A stretch of 60,000 nt of DNA from Lineus longissimus. Taxonomy: Eukaryota; Nemertea; Pilidiophora; Heteronemertea; Lineidae. The notes under the pieces are model-generated. The model saw only the letters and a list, made by a program, of their open reading frames with translations. It had not been told where the DNA came from and ran no database searches. Below are positions 35,933 to 47,761 of the stretch, piece after piece. The translations under genes and the position numbers were made by a program. Positions within the stretch are counted from its first letter, which is position 1. Each line of letters starts with the position of its first letter. The DNA lies in NCBI RefSeq assembly GCF_910592395.1, contig NC_088320.1, forward strand, positions 11,470,501 to 11,530,500, read 5' to 3'.

Positions 35933-36579
35933 GTCTACCAAAGCCACCAAACATAAAAAAAAACTCATAAATCCAGCGATCACCTAGCACTGTAAGGTAA
36001 CGCTGTTAAACGTCATAATTGATCTGTTTGTCTGCAGCAAGATGTCTTAACATGCCGTATTCAATATTTTGCGACCACTGCGCTGATGATTCAGGGTTAT
36101 CTAAGGCACATCGGATCGGATCTTCGCAGTCCAGGTTTGATGAATCCCATGTTTTGTTTTATTTCTTCCCTATATTAATTGGTGAGTTTATTGTGAGTCA
36201 ATTGAGCTATGTAATCTAAGATCAGAATCATGTAACCATAACCATGGTCATAATGTTATCCAAGATCATAGTCATGTAATATGGAATCAGTTAGAACCAG
36301 GAATGAACATTCATGTAGGACTGGACAATAGTGCAGATCAATGACTTTACAATGACTTCACAATGACTTCACAATGGCGAGTGGTTGGGTGATCTATGGT
36401 TGTTGTTGTGTGCTTTTGGCGAGGACTCAGAAAGATTCCAAGGAAAGCAGTTGGTTATGCTTGCCTTGGAATTGATTTGAGCTCCAGAATCCCTTTTCGG
36501 GGAAGCTGTTTATCGAATCCTGACTTTTCGGTCGGGAATTATGATCGCCTGGCGTTGGTGTCGAATGGAGTCGTCGCTG

Positions 36580-37790
36580 AGTCGTCGTTTGATTTCTGCC
36601 GGTGTGGTATACCACAAGCAAACCGCTCGACTCACAGCCTAAAGGTTTTCCAAGCCAATGACCACTACTCGGATGTGGTCTGATATATATCTCTTGAAAT
36701 CGATCCCGTGCGGTTTTGTGTATGAAACCTCCGAAAATCAGATATCAAACCATGTAAACCATGATAACCGAGTGAGCCCATCAAAAATCATACAGATTCA
36801 AGACAAAATTTCCCGCTATTTTTAAAAGAGGACCGACTGAATCTGGATAGTGAGTTCTTGCCTGATACCGTAATAAGATCCAGCCCACCAATCATCAGTC
36901 TGGAAAGTGCAGATATATCTCTGGGCTACTACTCGAGAACCTCCTTGGACATGGAGGACCAGAAAAACAGAATACCTCTCGATCAATTATCTATCACGTA
37001 TACCATTGAGAGAAACCAATGGTGTTTTACACTGTCACTTGGTTGCACAGAAAGCTACACGTACCTTCTTCTGGTATACCCGTGAACCCATTTGACGACA
37101 CGCCACCACCCTCTCCATACACGTGGCCTTCTTTTCACTCAGATGACAGTGAAACCGTGCATCAACGTGTAGCGCGGCTACTGTTAAACAGTCCGGATTG
37201 ATACACAATAGAGCACACGCTAAAAGAGAAATAGCATCGTATGTGCCTCCATCTGGCTGGCCGATGCCGATGTTAAAGCCAACTATAGTGAACTCTGCAC
37301 TGTGTGCAAGCGCCGCCATGTCTACCAAAGCCACCGAACATTAAAAAAACTCATAAATCCAGCGATCACCTAGCACTATAAGGTAACGCTGTTAAACGTC
37401 ATAATTGATATGTTTGTCTGCAGCAAGATGTCTTAACATGCCGTATTCAATATTTTGCGACCACTGCGCTGATGATTCAGGGTTATCTAAGGCACATCGG
37501 ATCGGATCTTCGCAGTCCAGGTGTGATGAATCCCATGTTTTGTTTTATTTCTTCCCTATATTAATTGGTGAGTTTATTGTGAGTCAATTGAGCTATGTAA
37601 TCTAAGATCAGAATCATGTAACCATAACCATGGTCATAATGTTATCCAAGATCATAGTGATGTAATATGGAATCAGTTAGAATCAGGAATGAACATTCAT
37701 GTAGGACTGGACAATAGTGCAGATCAATGACTTTACAATGACTTAAACAATGACTTGACAATGGCGAGTGGTTGGGTGATCTATGGGTGT
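36580..37790. repeat. Partial duplicated block X3b
   Basis: After a short Z-like stretch (36396-36575) the sequence jumps at GAGTCGTCGTTTGATTTC back into the middle of X (homologous to about 25858) and continues to the X/Z border. X thus recurs in a truncated tandem copy, as it does with X2. Confidence 0.83.
37065..37319 (-). CDS. Candidate 85-codon exon (X3b copy)
   Basis: Frame and GTACGT donor are intact, with a few residue changes (for example VGFNIGIG). Confidence 0.32.
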
Positions 37791-37864
37791 TGGTGTGTGC
37801 TTTTGGCGAGGACTCAGAAAGACTCCAAGGAAAGCAGTTGGTTATGCTTGCCTTGTGATTTGAA

Positions 37865-38465
37865 CTGATTGGAGCTCCAGAACCCCTTTTCGGGGAAGCT
37901 GTTTATCGAATCCGGACTTTTCGGTTCGGGAATTATGATCGCCTGGCGTTGGTGCCGAATGTGTCGAATTGGAACTCCAGAATCCCTTTTTGGGGAAGCT
38001 GTTTATCGAATCCGGACTTTTCGGTTCGGGAATTATGATCGCCTGGCGTTGGTGCCGAATGTGTCGAATTGGAGCTCCAGAATCCCTTTTTGGGGAAGCT
38101 GTTTATCGAATCTGGACTTTTCGGTTCGGGAATTATGATCGCCTGGCGATGGTGTCGAATGTGTCGAATTGGAGCTCCAGAATCCCTTTTCGGGGAAGCT
38201 GTTTATTGAATCCGGACTTTTTGGTTCGGGAATTATGATCGACTGGCGTTGGTGCCGAATGTGTCGAATTGGAGCTCCAGAATCCCTTTTTGGGGAAGCT
38301 GTTTATCGAATCTGGACTTTTCGGTTCGGGAATTATGATCGCCTGGCGTTGGTGCCGAATGTGTCGAATTGGAGCTCCAGAATCCCTTTTCGGGGAAGCT
38401 GTTTATCGAATCCGGACTTTTCGGTTCGGGAATTATGATCGCCTGGCGTTGGTGCTGAATGGAGT
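37865..38465. repeat. 100-bp minisatellite, six copies
   Basis: Six near-identical units, one every 100 bp, each with GAGCTCCAGAA, CTTTT(C/T)GGGGAAGCTG, TTTTCGGTTCGGGAATTATG and GCGTTGGTG. Variants (CGGGG or TGGGG; ATCCGG or ATCTGG) alternate, suggesting duplication of two-unit blocks. The final unit passes into Z at GTGCTGAATGGAGTC. Confidence 0.95.
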
Positions 38466-40470
38466 CTTCGCTGCAGCTGTGAAACGCACACATATACGTA
38501 TTCGAATCGGAACGCCTAAATTCCGTATTCTTATTGGGAACGGATAGCCTAAGTCCGTATTCTCATAATTGCCTCTTAACCCTTTACACCTCTGTGCCGC
38601 CATATCTGGGCCCTTACTCGGAACTGGACATTTTCTCAGTTATACTTGGAATTCATCTTTGGAACTGGACCTTTTTCTCAGTTACCCTGTGAACATTGCC
38701 GTGTGAACTTTGCCCTTGTGAACTGAAGGGACTGAATTGAACATTGCCTACACTTTGCTACACGAACTCTCATAACTAATATATGCTTTATTTCAGCAGA
38801 TGGCTATATAAATATTGTACATAATTTTCTCTTATAATAAACTCTTTGTTATTTTGATAAAGGTGTTCAGCTGTTTTAACAGAGAGGTACCAGTGCCTTA
38901 GAACACGCTACGTCACACCAGGCTATTGTTCATATTATCAATATAGATTAATCTACACTGATATATGTATGCACCACAATCATGGAGAGTCTGGCTGAAA
39001 TAAAAAAAAGAGCGTTCCGCCTGACAAAAATGTGTTAACTGTAACAAAACGATATCTCAAGTCATTTATCATCCTCACACATCAAACGAATTCAGTGATT
39101 TTGATATGGTACGTTTGACATCAGGACAGTTGTGTCTTACATTTCAAATGACAACTTCACAAAACTGCATCGAATATAGACATCAAGACCCCTACCTGGC
39201 TGACGGTGGTTGCAAAGCAGAAGCAGTGTAAGGTGAGTCACAAGAGGTACTAAAAGACTGGACAACATCATCCTGCAGGACCGTGCTGAAAGCAACCGAC
39301 AAAGAAGCTCTTTTCGGAGAATTTGCTTGAATGATCAAGTTCCAAATGACAGAGCACACAGGACCTATCGCCAATACTTCACTGTCATCGCTCGCTCACG
39401 GGGTAGAATGATAATGATGAGGAACCGACGATGATATTTACTTTATTAGCTCTCACTTTCATGAAATACAGAATTGGCTTCGAACTGAAACAGTAGCACA
39501 ATACAATCTAATGAACAATAACAGTTGTCAAACGGCGTGATCCTGACCGTTATGGATAGCATGGGTAAGATCGATTCTTATGATTGATGATAGCTGCTGG
39601 CTTAATGATTTTATTTATTGTTCTCCGTTACAAAACCAAACCTTAAAGGAACTCTATAGGAAGTAGCTAGGTCGGCAAGATAAAATCACAAGAAGTCGCC
39701 AATAGGAGTCTCTCACATCTCACAGTACGTCAAAACTATTCGTGCTTGTAGGAGACATATATTTAGTGCTGAATCTAACATGACCCAGAGCCCTTACCTG
39801 CTTACCGTGTATATAGTCACCTGAAGAGAGTCAATTTGACCCGCCTGCTCCTGCCTATAGTCCCCCTTTAAGCAAAACGTATATAAGTGACAACACAAAC
39901 ACATTAGATGAATAGTTCATCGTATGGTTGGTTTGAGTCAAAAAAACATGATATGTAATATAAAGTAAGTGTGCTGGAAAGGCGAATTTGTTAGTTATCA
40001 ACTATTAGTATCAATTAGTTGTATCAGTTTCAAATATTGTTGATCAGAGAACAATATCCCAGTAAACTCGGAAAATTAGTTATGCCGAGAACGACAGAGG
40101 GTCCCAAAAATATGTAAGGTGTCCAAAATATGTAATATGTCAGTGGTGGTGTTGGTGGAACCACTCTCCCTCGAGCCGTTAACCTCTTTTCATCTACGAG
40201 TGTTAATGGTGCTGGAAAACCTGTATTACTACCTGGAATAATTATAGTGTAAAAGATTCGCACTCTTGGACGTAACTGGTCGCCTTGGATCGAATTCTGT
40301 TCTATTTAGTTACTCATATTCATTAAGACGTATGACTATAGATCTTTGCAGTTAGGGGTATACTCCGGCCACTAACTATATTCCTTCTAGGCCAGCCAAC
40401 GAATTCACCGTCCTTGTTTAGATAGAGAACAACATGAAAAGCTGGCTGGAAAGGATACCAGTAACCTCAT

Positions 40471-41266
40471 TTAGCCACTCCCACTAGTAATAAATTTGTT
40501 TTTGATTTTAACCACATTTTTTTCCTCGTTACCATGGTTACCGATTTCGTACATATTTAGAAACGTCCCATTCACCTCGTGTGTTTTACGAAATTGATCG
40601 TGTTTTTTGTCACCTTCAACTATTAGGTAATTTTTCCCAAGGGAATAGGCTTTCGTTAGATTGATACCTGAACCATACGTCATTGAAGACGTCCATCTTT
40701 GTTTTGTCGCCGATGAGAGTTGTAAATGGGTTGATCCTATTAGTAGTAAGAGCATGAAGATTGTGTTAACTCGAAAAGTCCTGACAGTAGATTCGGTGGT
40801 TTTGAATTTGAATTGGTACAGTAGTTTTTCTGTGATTTTATATGTGACAGTCAACAGTCAACCGGAGTGTTTAGGAAATTACAGTTCCGATGTTCTTCAT
40901 GAATGCTTTGTATCATCTAGTACGAAAAATAGCGCCTTTGGTTTGTTCTGCGGTTAGCTAGAAAAAGGAAAATGTGCTACCCAACAACTTCTTCTTCTTG
41001 AGCGTTTTCACATTGGATGTTTCATAGTGTGCCAGTTGTACAGGCCATGTTATTTTGCCGACTGACTCATGTTTTGACGCAGAGTCTAGGTCAGCTACCG
41101 TGTTGTAACAGTGTCCAGAAACACTGTTTGTTATATTTTTGGACTTTACCATTCTAGGCCTTAGAGCATACATTTTTGGATCAGACATGTGGTTAATATT
41201 TACGTGAGCCAAACTGGTGTCAGTTAAGGTTAGCAAACCTGCGATTACTGCATTAAACGACAACAT
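40471..41266 (-). pseudogene. Decayed paralogue of the W-block 374-aa ORF (in Y2)
   Basis: Two minus-strand frames carry the remains. The stretch 41266-40958 (MLSFNAVIAGLLTLTDTS ... KITWPVQLAHYETSNVKTL) aligns with the N-terminal and middle parts of the intact protein, and 40854-40471 (LTKAYSLGKNYLIVEGDKK ... NKFITSGSG) with its C-terminal part. A frame change and a deletion separate them, and a premature stop follows SGSG, where the intact copy reads on into QMRLLMSF. It is longer than its Y1 counterpart, so it gives the better view of the older paralogue. Confidence 0.62.
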
Positions 41267-42425
41267 ATTGTGTCGATCACGAGTGTATCATCCCATGCTA
41301 GCATTTTGTGATTGGTCCTTTCCGATGATCTGATGACACGTTTGACTCCCGAAGGGTAACATATGGGCACAAACTAGGAAACGTGGCTTTTTCTCTTCGA
41401 CCATCCTAGCAATGGACGCATATCAGGGACGCGGGTAATTTCTACGGTAATCCATAATTTCCGATTATTCCTCAGCTACATGTATGTGAGGCTGAAGGCT
41501 AAATTGTCTATAGCCAGGCATGAAAATCATGTTCCCCGTTCCTGATATGGCCTCATAGCCAAGGTAGGTCATATCCCGCCTGCGCTTCTATCCACTAATT
41601 AGGCCTATTGGGTTGTTCTATATTCTATCAAGTTAATCCCCCTCTCTGTAAAATTATCCGGACAAAATCATGAAACATATATCGAGTATTTTAGTTGGTT
41701 CTTTCGGTATCTCTCTGCTGAGCGACCGCAGTCCCTCTTGCATCGAAACTGTGAGTCAAGATCTCACCTCTGGGTAGGCAAACTTACGTTAAACTGGGTA
41801 TCGGCTGATGGTTTTATTCTACTGTATTTAGAACCAACATCCAATATCTAGCGATCCGTAATAGTGTACTCGTGTACTCGCTGCATCAGGAAACTGCTGC
41901 AATCTTACACACATGTCAATCTACACTTCTCACACTTGACACAAGAATATTTTGATAGCATGGCAAACACCAACAAGATACCTTCTCTAAGTGCATGGCC
42001 AATCCTCGCTGTAACCATGATAGTTTAAATGAAGATGTCAATTGAAGTTCAATCAGGAGAAAACATTTTATTGATTCCGTGTCAAAACGTTCTAAATTTG
42101 GTTACCAACGACATGTTGCCAATTTCTGTCAGCATTTGTTATATTCGACAATATACTCGATCGTTATACAAATTTCCATAATTCTGTGTTAATTGATATC
42201 CCGGAGCACACTTCTTCTGAAAATTATAAACATATTTTAATATTCTAAAGTGGTCTGATTATCGTTTAAATAAGGTTAAGCTGGTTTGGACAAGCCTCCC
42301 GTTTGTGGCCAAATACTTTTTAGCAGAAGTTCATCAAATATACCACTAGAATGAAAGAGAAGGGTTTAAATAGCCATTTTGTAAAACAACATTTAAGTTA
42401 CAGGCGCATATCCGGGGACGTGGTT

Positions 42426-42443
42426 GGGGGGGGGGGGGGGGGG
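42426..42443. repeat. Poly-G run (18 G)
   Basis: Eighteen consecutive G residues at the right-hand part of the Y2-specific segment, close to the breakpoint of the Y1 deletion (about 42455). It could be a fragile site. The exact length may be a sequencing estimate. Confidence 0.8.
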
Positions 42444-44261
42444 TGGTGCTCGGTGCAGATAATGTATTGATAGGCAATTCTAAAAAATCCTCAATTAAAA
42501 TGGTTGATAATTTACTCGAGAATAACCAGCAGTTGTTAAAGAACAATTGATGACAACACAGTAGAAGATAAGTATGTCATTCGAATACAGTGTCATGTAG
42601 GCTACGGCATCATTGCCAAGATGTTGGCATCTACAATCTTGTCTGGCACGATCGATGCCATCAATTAGTAGGATATTCTGTACCTTTCCGGCCATTTCAG
42701 TTCGAAACAAAAAACATGGACCATTCCCTTTGACCATTGTTGCATAAAGCGGTTGTTGTTGCGAAAAGTTGCTGACTCAGAAATGTGACGCTATTGCCGC
42801 CCTAAAGGGAAATGATTGGGCGGCCAGATCACCACAACTACAGTCTATGGTATTTTACCATCACCAGATTCAAAGAAAATTACATTGGGAAAGAGAAAAC
42901 GGCGGAATGATCAGGTTTTTCAATTGTTCATTCCGAGTGAGGCCTTCGGATGTGACAACAATACGCAAACTGCATTGAGAACGATTAATTAGTAAACAAT
43001 GGGATAACATCATAGGTTGCAGGACTGGCATTTATCAATACATGTTCATGCATGTGAAATTATGATGATGTTGCAAATTATTTGAACGTTTCAAGTCTCT
43101 TTCTGAATTACTTTACAATCGAAATGATTGTAGTTTTGGCGGGCAATCATCACTTCATACATCAAACATCGGTTTTGCACAAATATTCCGATCAGTTCTT
43201 GTAGTTCTCCACTCACCAAAACTACAGCATCTAGTGAGAGACAAGCGGGAGGGAGTTTACTGAAGGTGGCCTCTTGGTCCAACACGGGATGTTTTCAAGT
43301 TGTCATTGGTTCAATATGCGTGGGCAATTCTTATTAGTACCTTTCACACACTGAGGCACGAATGTAGGTAAAAAAAGGTACGGTAAAAAAGGTACCAGTT
43401 AAAAAGGTATCGGTAAAAAAGGTACAGGTAAAAAGGTATTAGGTAAAAAAGGCATAAGTATAGTGTCTTTATTGTCAATGCTATAAATTAGCGACGGGTT
43501 AGCAGTTTTGTCGGGGGTTACTTTCGTCGAGGCACCGGCACATACGCCAGGTTGTTCCAACTTTAAACAACGCCCACAACAAAGCGCGTCAAAATTGACT
43601 TGGTACACTATGATGGACCATCATAGACACTATGATGGAATATACGGGTAAACTTGGCCAATTTATTTTTATTTTCCATAAGTTTGAATAATGCCACTCT
43701 AATGTGTTTATGCTTTTGATACATCGTTTCTTGCCTATTTTGAGGGTCTCACTTTCAGTTAGCAAAATCGAGTGGGTATTATAGCAAAACCGTATATACA
43801 GTCAGTAAGTAACCATTTTTCTGCAATTTATGATGAGAGATGAGTGTTAAGCCACCGAAATTCTACTAGAAATGGAAGATTTTCCTCGAAACAAAACCAG
43901 TACATTGTATTCAACTCTTGAGTAGCAAGAAATGGGGATTCCCAAAACATCAGTGTGTCACTGGTAGAGATGAAACACCCATCCCTGGGCCAATGGTCCC
44001 GATCGTTTTCTTTTTTCACTGGTAGTGGAAACAACCTTCCGTGTGATCCTAGCCTCAATTGTCTTTCTCCCTGGTATAATAGTGGAAACAACCTCCCGTG
44101 GCCCTGGCATCTTTTTCTCTATCAGTATTATAAGTGGTAGAACACTCGAAGTACAACGCGTAATATTCACAACACTTTGTCAAAATATGAAAAATAGTTT
44201 TTTTGAACCCAACTTACCACTCTGGAACGAATTCCAAGAGTGTTCATGCCTTATTCACCTT

Positions 44262-45386
44262 TTATGAAACTCTTTTGCTATAGATCTTCGCGACTAAAGG
44301 TATATGCTGGCCCCTATTCCCCCTTGGCCAGCTAACGAATTCACCAGCTTTGGTTGGAAGGATAGCATATGACGTGTCATGTTTGGCGGTGAAGGACATC
44401 AGCAACCTCATTTGGCCACTCCCGCTACTAATTAATTTGTTCTTAGTTTTAACGAGATCATTGTCTACGTGAACGATTTCGTACACACTTAGAAACTTTC
44501 CATGCAAAAACTGTCTTTTATCAAATATTTCGATGCTATTGTCAGATTTAACTATAAGGTATTTGTTTCCAAATAGATAGGCTTCGTTATATTTATACAT
44601 GAACCATAAGTCATTGAAGACCACCATCTTTGTTTTGTCATCAATGAGAGTTTTGCATCGGATTGTAAAAGGTCTGAAGGTAAACGAATAAATGCATTCT
44701 CTATCACACTGGATATTTTTGAGTTCAACACTCCTTTCGTACAACTCTGCCTTTCGAGGCTGTCCTGCTGAACCCAAGTTCTCTACATGTTTAAGCTTGA
44801 AGAAAAGTCCACAGTCTTGTATCTTGAACCAGTGTAGAAATGACAGTGAGACAGCGATGGGTCCGTTCGTCTTGCTGTTGCCATATGTTCGTTTCATCGC
44901 ATAAGTTAGCTCTAAGAAAACATTTTCTCCGCATGTCGCCACTCTTAACCACCGAAAACGTTTACGCCCACTCACAAGACGCGTCTTAAATTCATTATAA
45001 GGGATTTGTAGTTTCCGTATGTTACCTTCAAGTTCAAATATGGTGATTTTGACAGTCGTCCGTTCCGACACAAACCAGTGAGCTCCTGTATTACTTATTC
45101 CTAAAAAACTATTCCTATACTCACCACATATAAGTATTAGCTCTTTTACAGTGAAATGCCTAATCAGTATATAAGAAGACATTGTCTTGTTCAGGCGATA
45201 GACATACACATTTCGAGGCGTTGAGAAGATCATATCGACAGGAGCGGCCATCGCGACTACCTGGAGTCCCTGGTGGTAATAAACTCTAGCACTACGCACT
45301 GGAAACTCTCCTTTAATTGTGATATCCTGCTTCAAGTGATATAAATGCTGAATCACAGAGAACAACATCTTTAGTGAGAGCTGCAA
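44262..45386 (-). CDS. Intact single-exon ORF, 374 aa, possibly beta-propeller-like, unknown function
   Basis: ATG at 45386 opens 374 codons without an intron. It begins MQLSLKMLFSVIQHLYHLK and shows alternating short hydrophobic beta-like segments (NVYVYRLN, TVKITIFELEGN, FRWLRVATCGENVFLELTY, NKYLIVKSDNSIEIFD, KFLSVYEIVHVDND), a rhythm seen in kelch/WD/NHL-type propellers and F-box-associated domains. I infer that fold only from the pattern. It is basic, with a Cys-containing middle (NIQCDRECIYSF), and has no signal peptide or membrane segment I can defend. Its sister in W1 has one nonsense codon and the same length. Older paralogues are decayed in Y1 and Y2. A plus-strand LINE fragment starts 240 bp upstream. 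It could be a young lineage-specific gene or cargo of the repeat unit. Confidence 0.6.
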   Translation of the reverse strand: MQLSLKMLFSVIQHLYHLKQDITIKGEFPVRSARVYYHQGLQVVAMAAPVDMIFSTPRNVYVYRLNKTMSSYILIRHFTVKELILICGEYRNSFLGISNTGAHWFVSERTTVKITIFELEGNIRKLQIPYNEFKTRLVSGRKRFRWLRVATCGENVFLELTYAMKRTYGNSKTNGPIAVSLSFLHWFKIQDCGLFFKLKHVENLGSAGQPRKAELYERSVELKNIQCDRECIYSFTFRPFTIRCKTLIDDKTKMVVFNDLWFMYKYNEAYLFGNKYLIVKSDNSIEIFDKRQFLHGKFLSVYEIVHVDNDLVKTKNKLISSGSGQMRLLMSFTAKHDTSYAILPTKAGEFVSWPRGNRGQHIPLVAKIYSKRVS

Positions 45387-45619
45387 CTGATATGTTTAGC
45401 TGAGTCGTTCGTTTGCTGCCCAAACATTATTTGCTTGCCGGTGCCACTCGGATATTGACGCAAACCTCAATTTATCTTGGTATTGCCTCAACCATCAAAG
45501 ACAGAGAAAAATCAGTGACCAATTGTTCGGAACAAACCCAACTCCCGAGCCATTGCTCGTTAAGATTCGGAAAATCAGTCATTGATTCTCCGGGGGAGTC
45601 AGCTTAACATCACAAATTC

Positions 45620-46060
45620 TGAGAGAGCATCCTCGGTAACCTATGTTAAAATGGTATTCTGTACGGTCTTCTGAAAGGTACTACCACAGCGCATTCGAAA
45701 TTGGGCTGCCAGGACAGTTTGCCGCCGGCGGATATTTGAGCACATAAAACCTGTGCTCAAAGAGTTCACTTGCTGCAGGTAAAATGCAGGATCTCACACA
45801 AGGCGTTTCTCTTGGCATACAAGGTTTTAAAGGGACCTCCACCAAAGTATTTCGATGGAATACTACGACCAGAGAACAATTCACAGCACACACGATCTTC
45901 AAACATTGTCCAACTTTCTGCTGCCGCGCAACGGTCTCCCCAACATGTGAAACTCTCTCCAAAATATTTCAGGACGACTTTGGTAGGGTAGCGGCTTTAT
46001 CAGGTTTTGGAAAGGCGAAAAATAAATATTACTTTCTTATTACTATCATCGAAGAAGGGA
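45620..46060 (+). mobile_element. CR1/L2-like LINE 3' fragment (W2 copy)
   Basis: The duplicate of 18420-18905. It keeps VKCRISHKAFLLAYKVLKG, but a frame change near 45675 and a 40-bp loss near 45960 (removing the FKSRLKTK part) make it more decayed. It was inserted before the W duplication. Confidence 0.82.
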
Positions 46061-46906
46061 GAAATAGGGGAAAGGGGGGAGGAAAAATGATTTTATGACT
46101 TTCCTGAGTCATTTCAATGTCTAGATGTGTTTCGAGGCCACTAAAGCCAAGTTGCTCTTTCAAGTGCTTATCCATAAATAACCTATTTTCGGACAAGGTT
46201 GTCTCATCTTTTTATTTAAGAGGGTGATATTTTCTGATGTTCGTATCTCAGCCCATCATCAAGAGATCCTCATGCATCAGACATCATTTTAAAGAATAAG
46301 CCAGTACCAATAGCTCAATTTCAGGAATTTCTCCCTACAGCCTCAATTTGGCAGAGTGGGTCACATATATCAATATCATAGTGACACAGAGACAAAATAA
46401 GGACCTTCTATCCGTTAATTTAACCATAACCCGCGTATGAGGCATAAATTTAGGTGGTAAGATCTGGTCTACTAAATGACTTTCAATTTAAAAAAAGGGT
46501 TGGTTCTGGGTCCTCAATATCTGAATTGTTTGTAACGGGAAAGCCATTCTGAGCGGTCAAGGTGTCACTAGAGACAGGGACAAAGGCACAATCAGGAAGA
46601 CATTTCTGAATTCCTCAGGCAGGGACTTTCAAAAGGGATCAGGGCTATGGAGAATCGGAGGATATGACTCAGGAAGATGAAGACTCTACTGTTCCACAAA
46701 GGACAGACACTTATATGTGATTATATATTTTAATGTCAACACTTGACTTCAACTATTTACAACTATTTACAACTACACAAATACAGTGACACAACATGGA
46801 ACTCTTTAAACACAGCAATCAGCTCTTGGTCTGATTAAAACACTCCCAAAACAACTCAGCAGTCAGCTCTTGGTCTGATTAAAACACTATCCAAACAATC
46901 TCATAT

Positions 46907-47101
46907 TTACAGAAAATGGTTGATAGAAGGATATCGACTCATGGTGATATCTTCGCCGTCAATAAGACGGACCATGAGTTCAATTAACTCGTCCAAAAAC
47001 TCAACTAGATCTTCTAGTTCTATAAAAGTGCCAATGATGATGATATCATCTGGATATATGTGCACACTTGGTGCATTCAGGGGAACCGAAGGTTCTGGCA
47101 T
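46907..47101 (-). CDS. Small acidic ORF, 64 aa (X4 copy)
   Basis: Differs from the other two copies at three residues (PLNAPSV, GEDITMS, a terminal FL). The frame is intact. Confidence 0.28.
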   Translation of the reverse strand: MPEPSVPLNAPSVHIYPDDIIIIGTFIELEDLVEFLDELIELMVRLIDGEDITMSRYPSINHFL

Positions 47102-47744
47102 CTTTAGAATGCATTGTTTATCTCCCCAGAAATACCAATAGATTAGATAGGATTGCTCAAATATAACCCTCTGGGTTTAGGAGCTGACTCAAGTCAATTT
47201 GGAGTTGGTACACCAAAAAGATCAAAGCTACTGCCCTTGCTTTGCCTATAGATTAATCAAAGTACATTCATCCTCATGGATAACCAGTACTGCTATTAGC
47301 AAGCTACACAATGCATAAACATGTGCGTGAGGAATCTGACAGAATGTAAGACAGTACTAACCTGACTTAAATGATAATTCTCAGTGTACTAGTAAGAGTT
47401 CTACTAGGAGAACCGCTAGTTGGCTAATTGGGCCTGGTGTGCAGGCAATCTCATTGTTTTGGGGCTTACATGAGCTTTTATACCCCTCTACGGGGTCCTC
47501 CCACGGGCTATCCCGTCCCCAGATAAATTACGATTCTTGAAAGATGCTCAATGTTTTGAAAGATGCACCAACTTTAGGCACAATTTGTAACCACACTTCA
47601 AAATCCAGAGCTTTTAAATCGACATCCCCAGATGCTATAAACATAGTTTTACCACATGAAACATTTCAAAACTGCTTTTAAACCACTTTAAAACTTACAA
47701 CACGCGGAAAACAAGGGTCCAGCTTCCAAACAAATTGATGAGAA

Positions 47745-47761
47745 TGACGTCATCAAACATG
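47745..47761 (+). promoter_or_regulatory. CRE plus ATGGCGG start (X4)
   Basis: CRE palindrome and ATGGCGG as in X1. The short ORF that follows is shifted after about 12 codons by a missing C. Confidence 0.35.

Larger units (their letters stand above)
30176..36395. repeat. Duplicated block X3a, interrupted near its left end by TE2
   Basis: Sequence 30176-30256 and 32438-36395 together match X1 almost base for base, including the shared deletion near 35110. An extra copy of AATCAGCTCTTGGTCTGATT at 32531-32600 is shared with X4 but not with X1. Block content is otherwise as described for X1. Confidence 0.88.
38700..43472. repeat. Duplicated block Y2, fullest Y copy
   Basis: The block follows Z directly (GAACATTGCCTACACTTTGC) and matches Y1 and Y3. 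It retains 41105-42455, lost from Y1, where the upstream half of the decayed 374-aa paralogue lies. It ends with the left foldback arm (43110-43275) and a GGTAAAAA array, then 320 bp of bridging sequence leads into W2. That bridge (43473-43800) weakly matches 5400-5530, so G was probably deleted here. Confidence 0.85.
43805..46690. repeat. Duplicated block W2
   Basis: Near-identical counterpart of W1, carrying the intact 374-aa ORF and a more degraded LINE fragment, and running on without a break into X4. Confidence 0.88.

Noticed and set aside
37865-38465. Possible CRISPR array
   Set aside because: Units are contiguous 100-bp copies without variable spacers, in a eukaryotic context.
23530-38547. 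ORFs reading MELQNPFSGKLFIESGLFG over the 100-bp repeats, on both strands
   Set aside because: They are open only because each 100-bp unit lacks stops; the period is not a multiple of three, so successive units are read in different frames. This is a minisatellite artefact.
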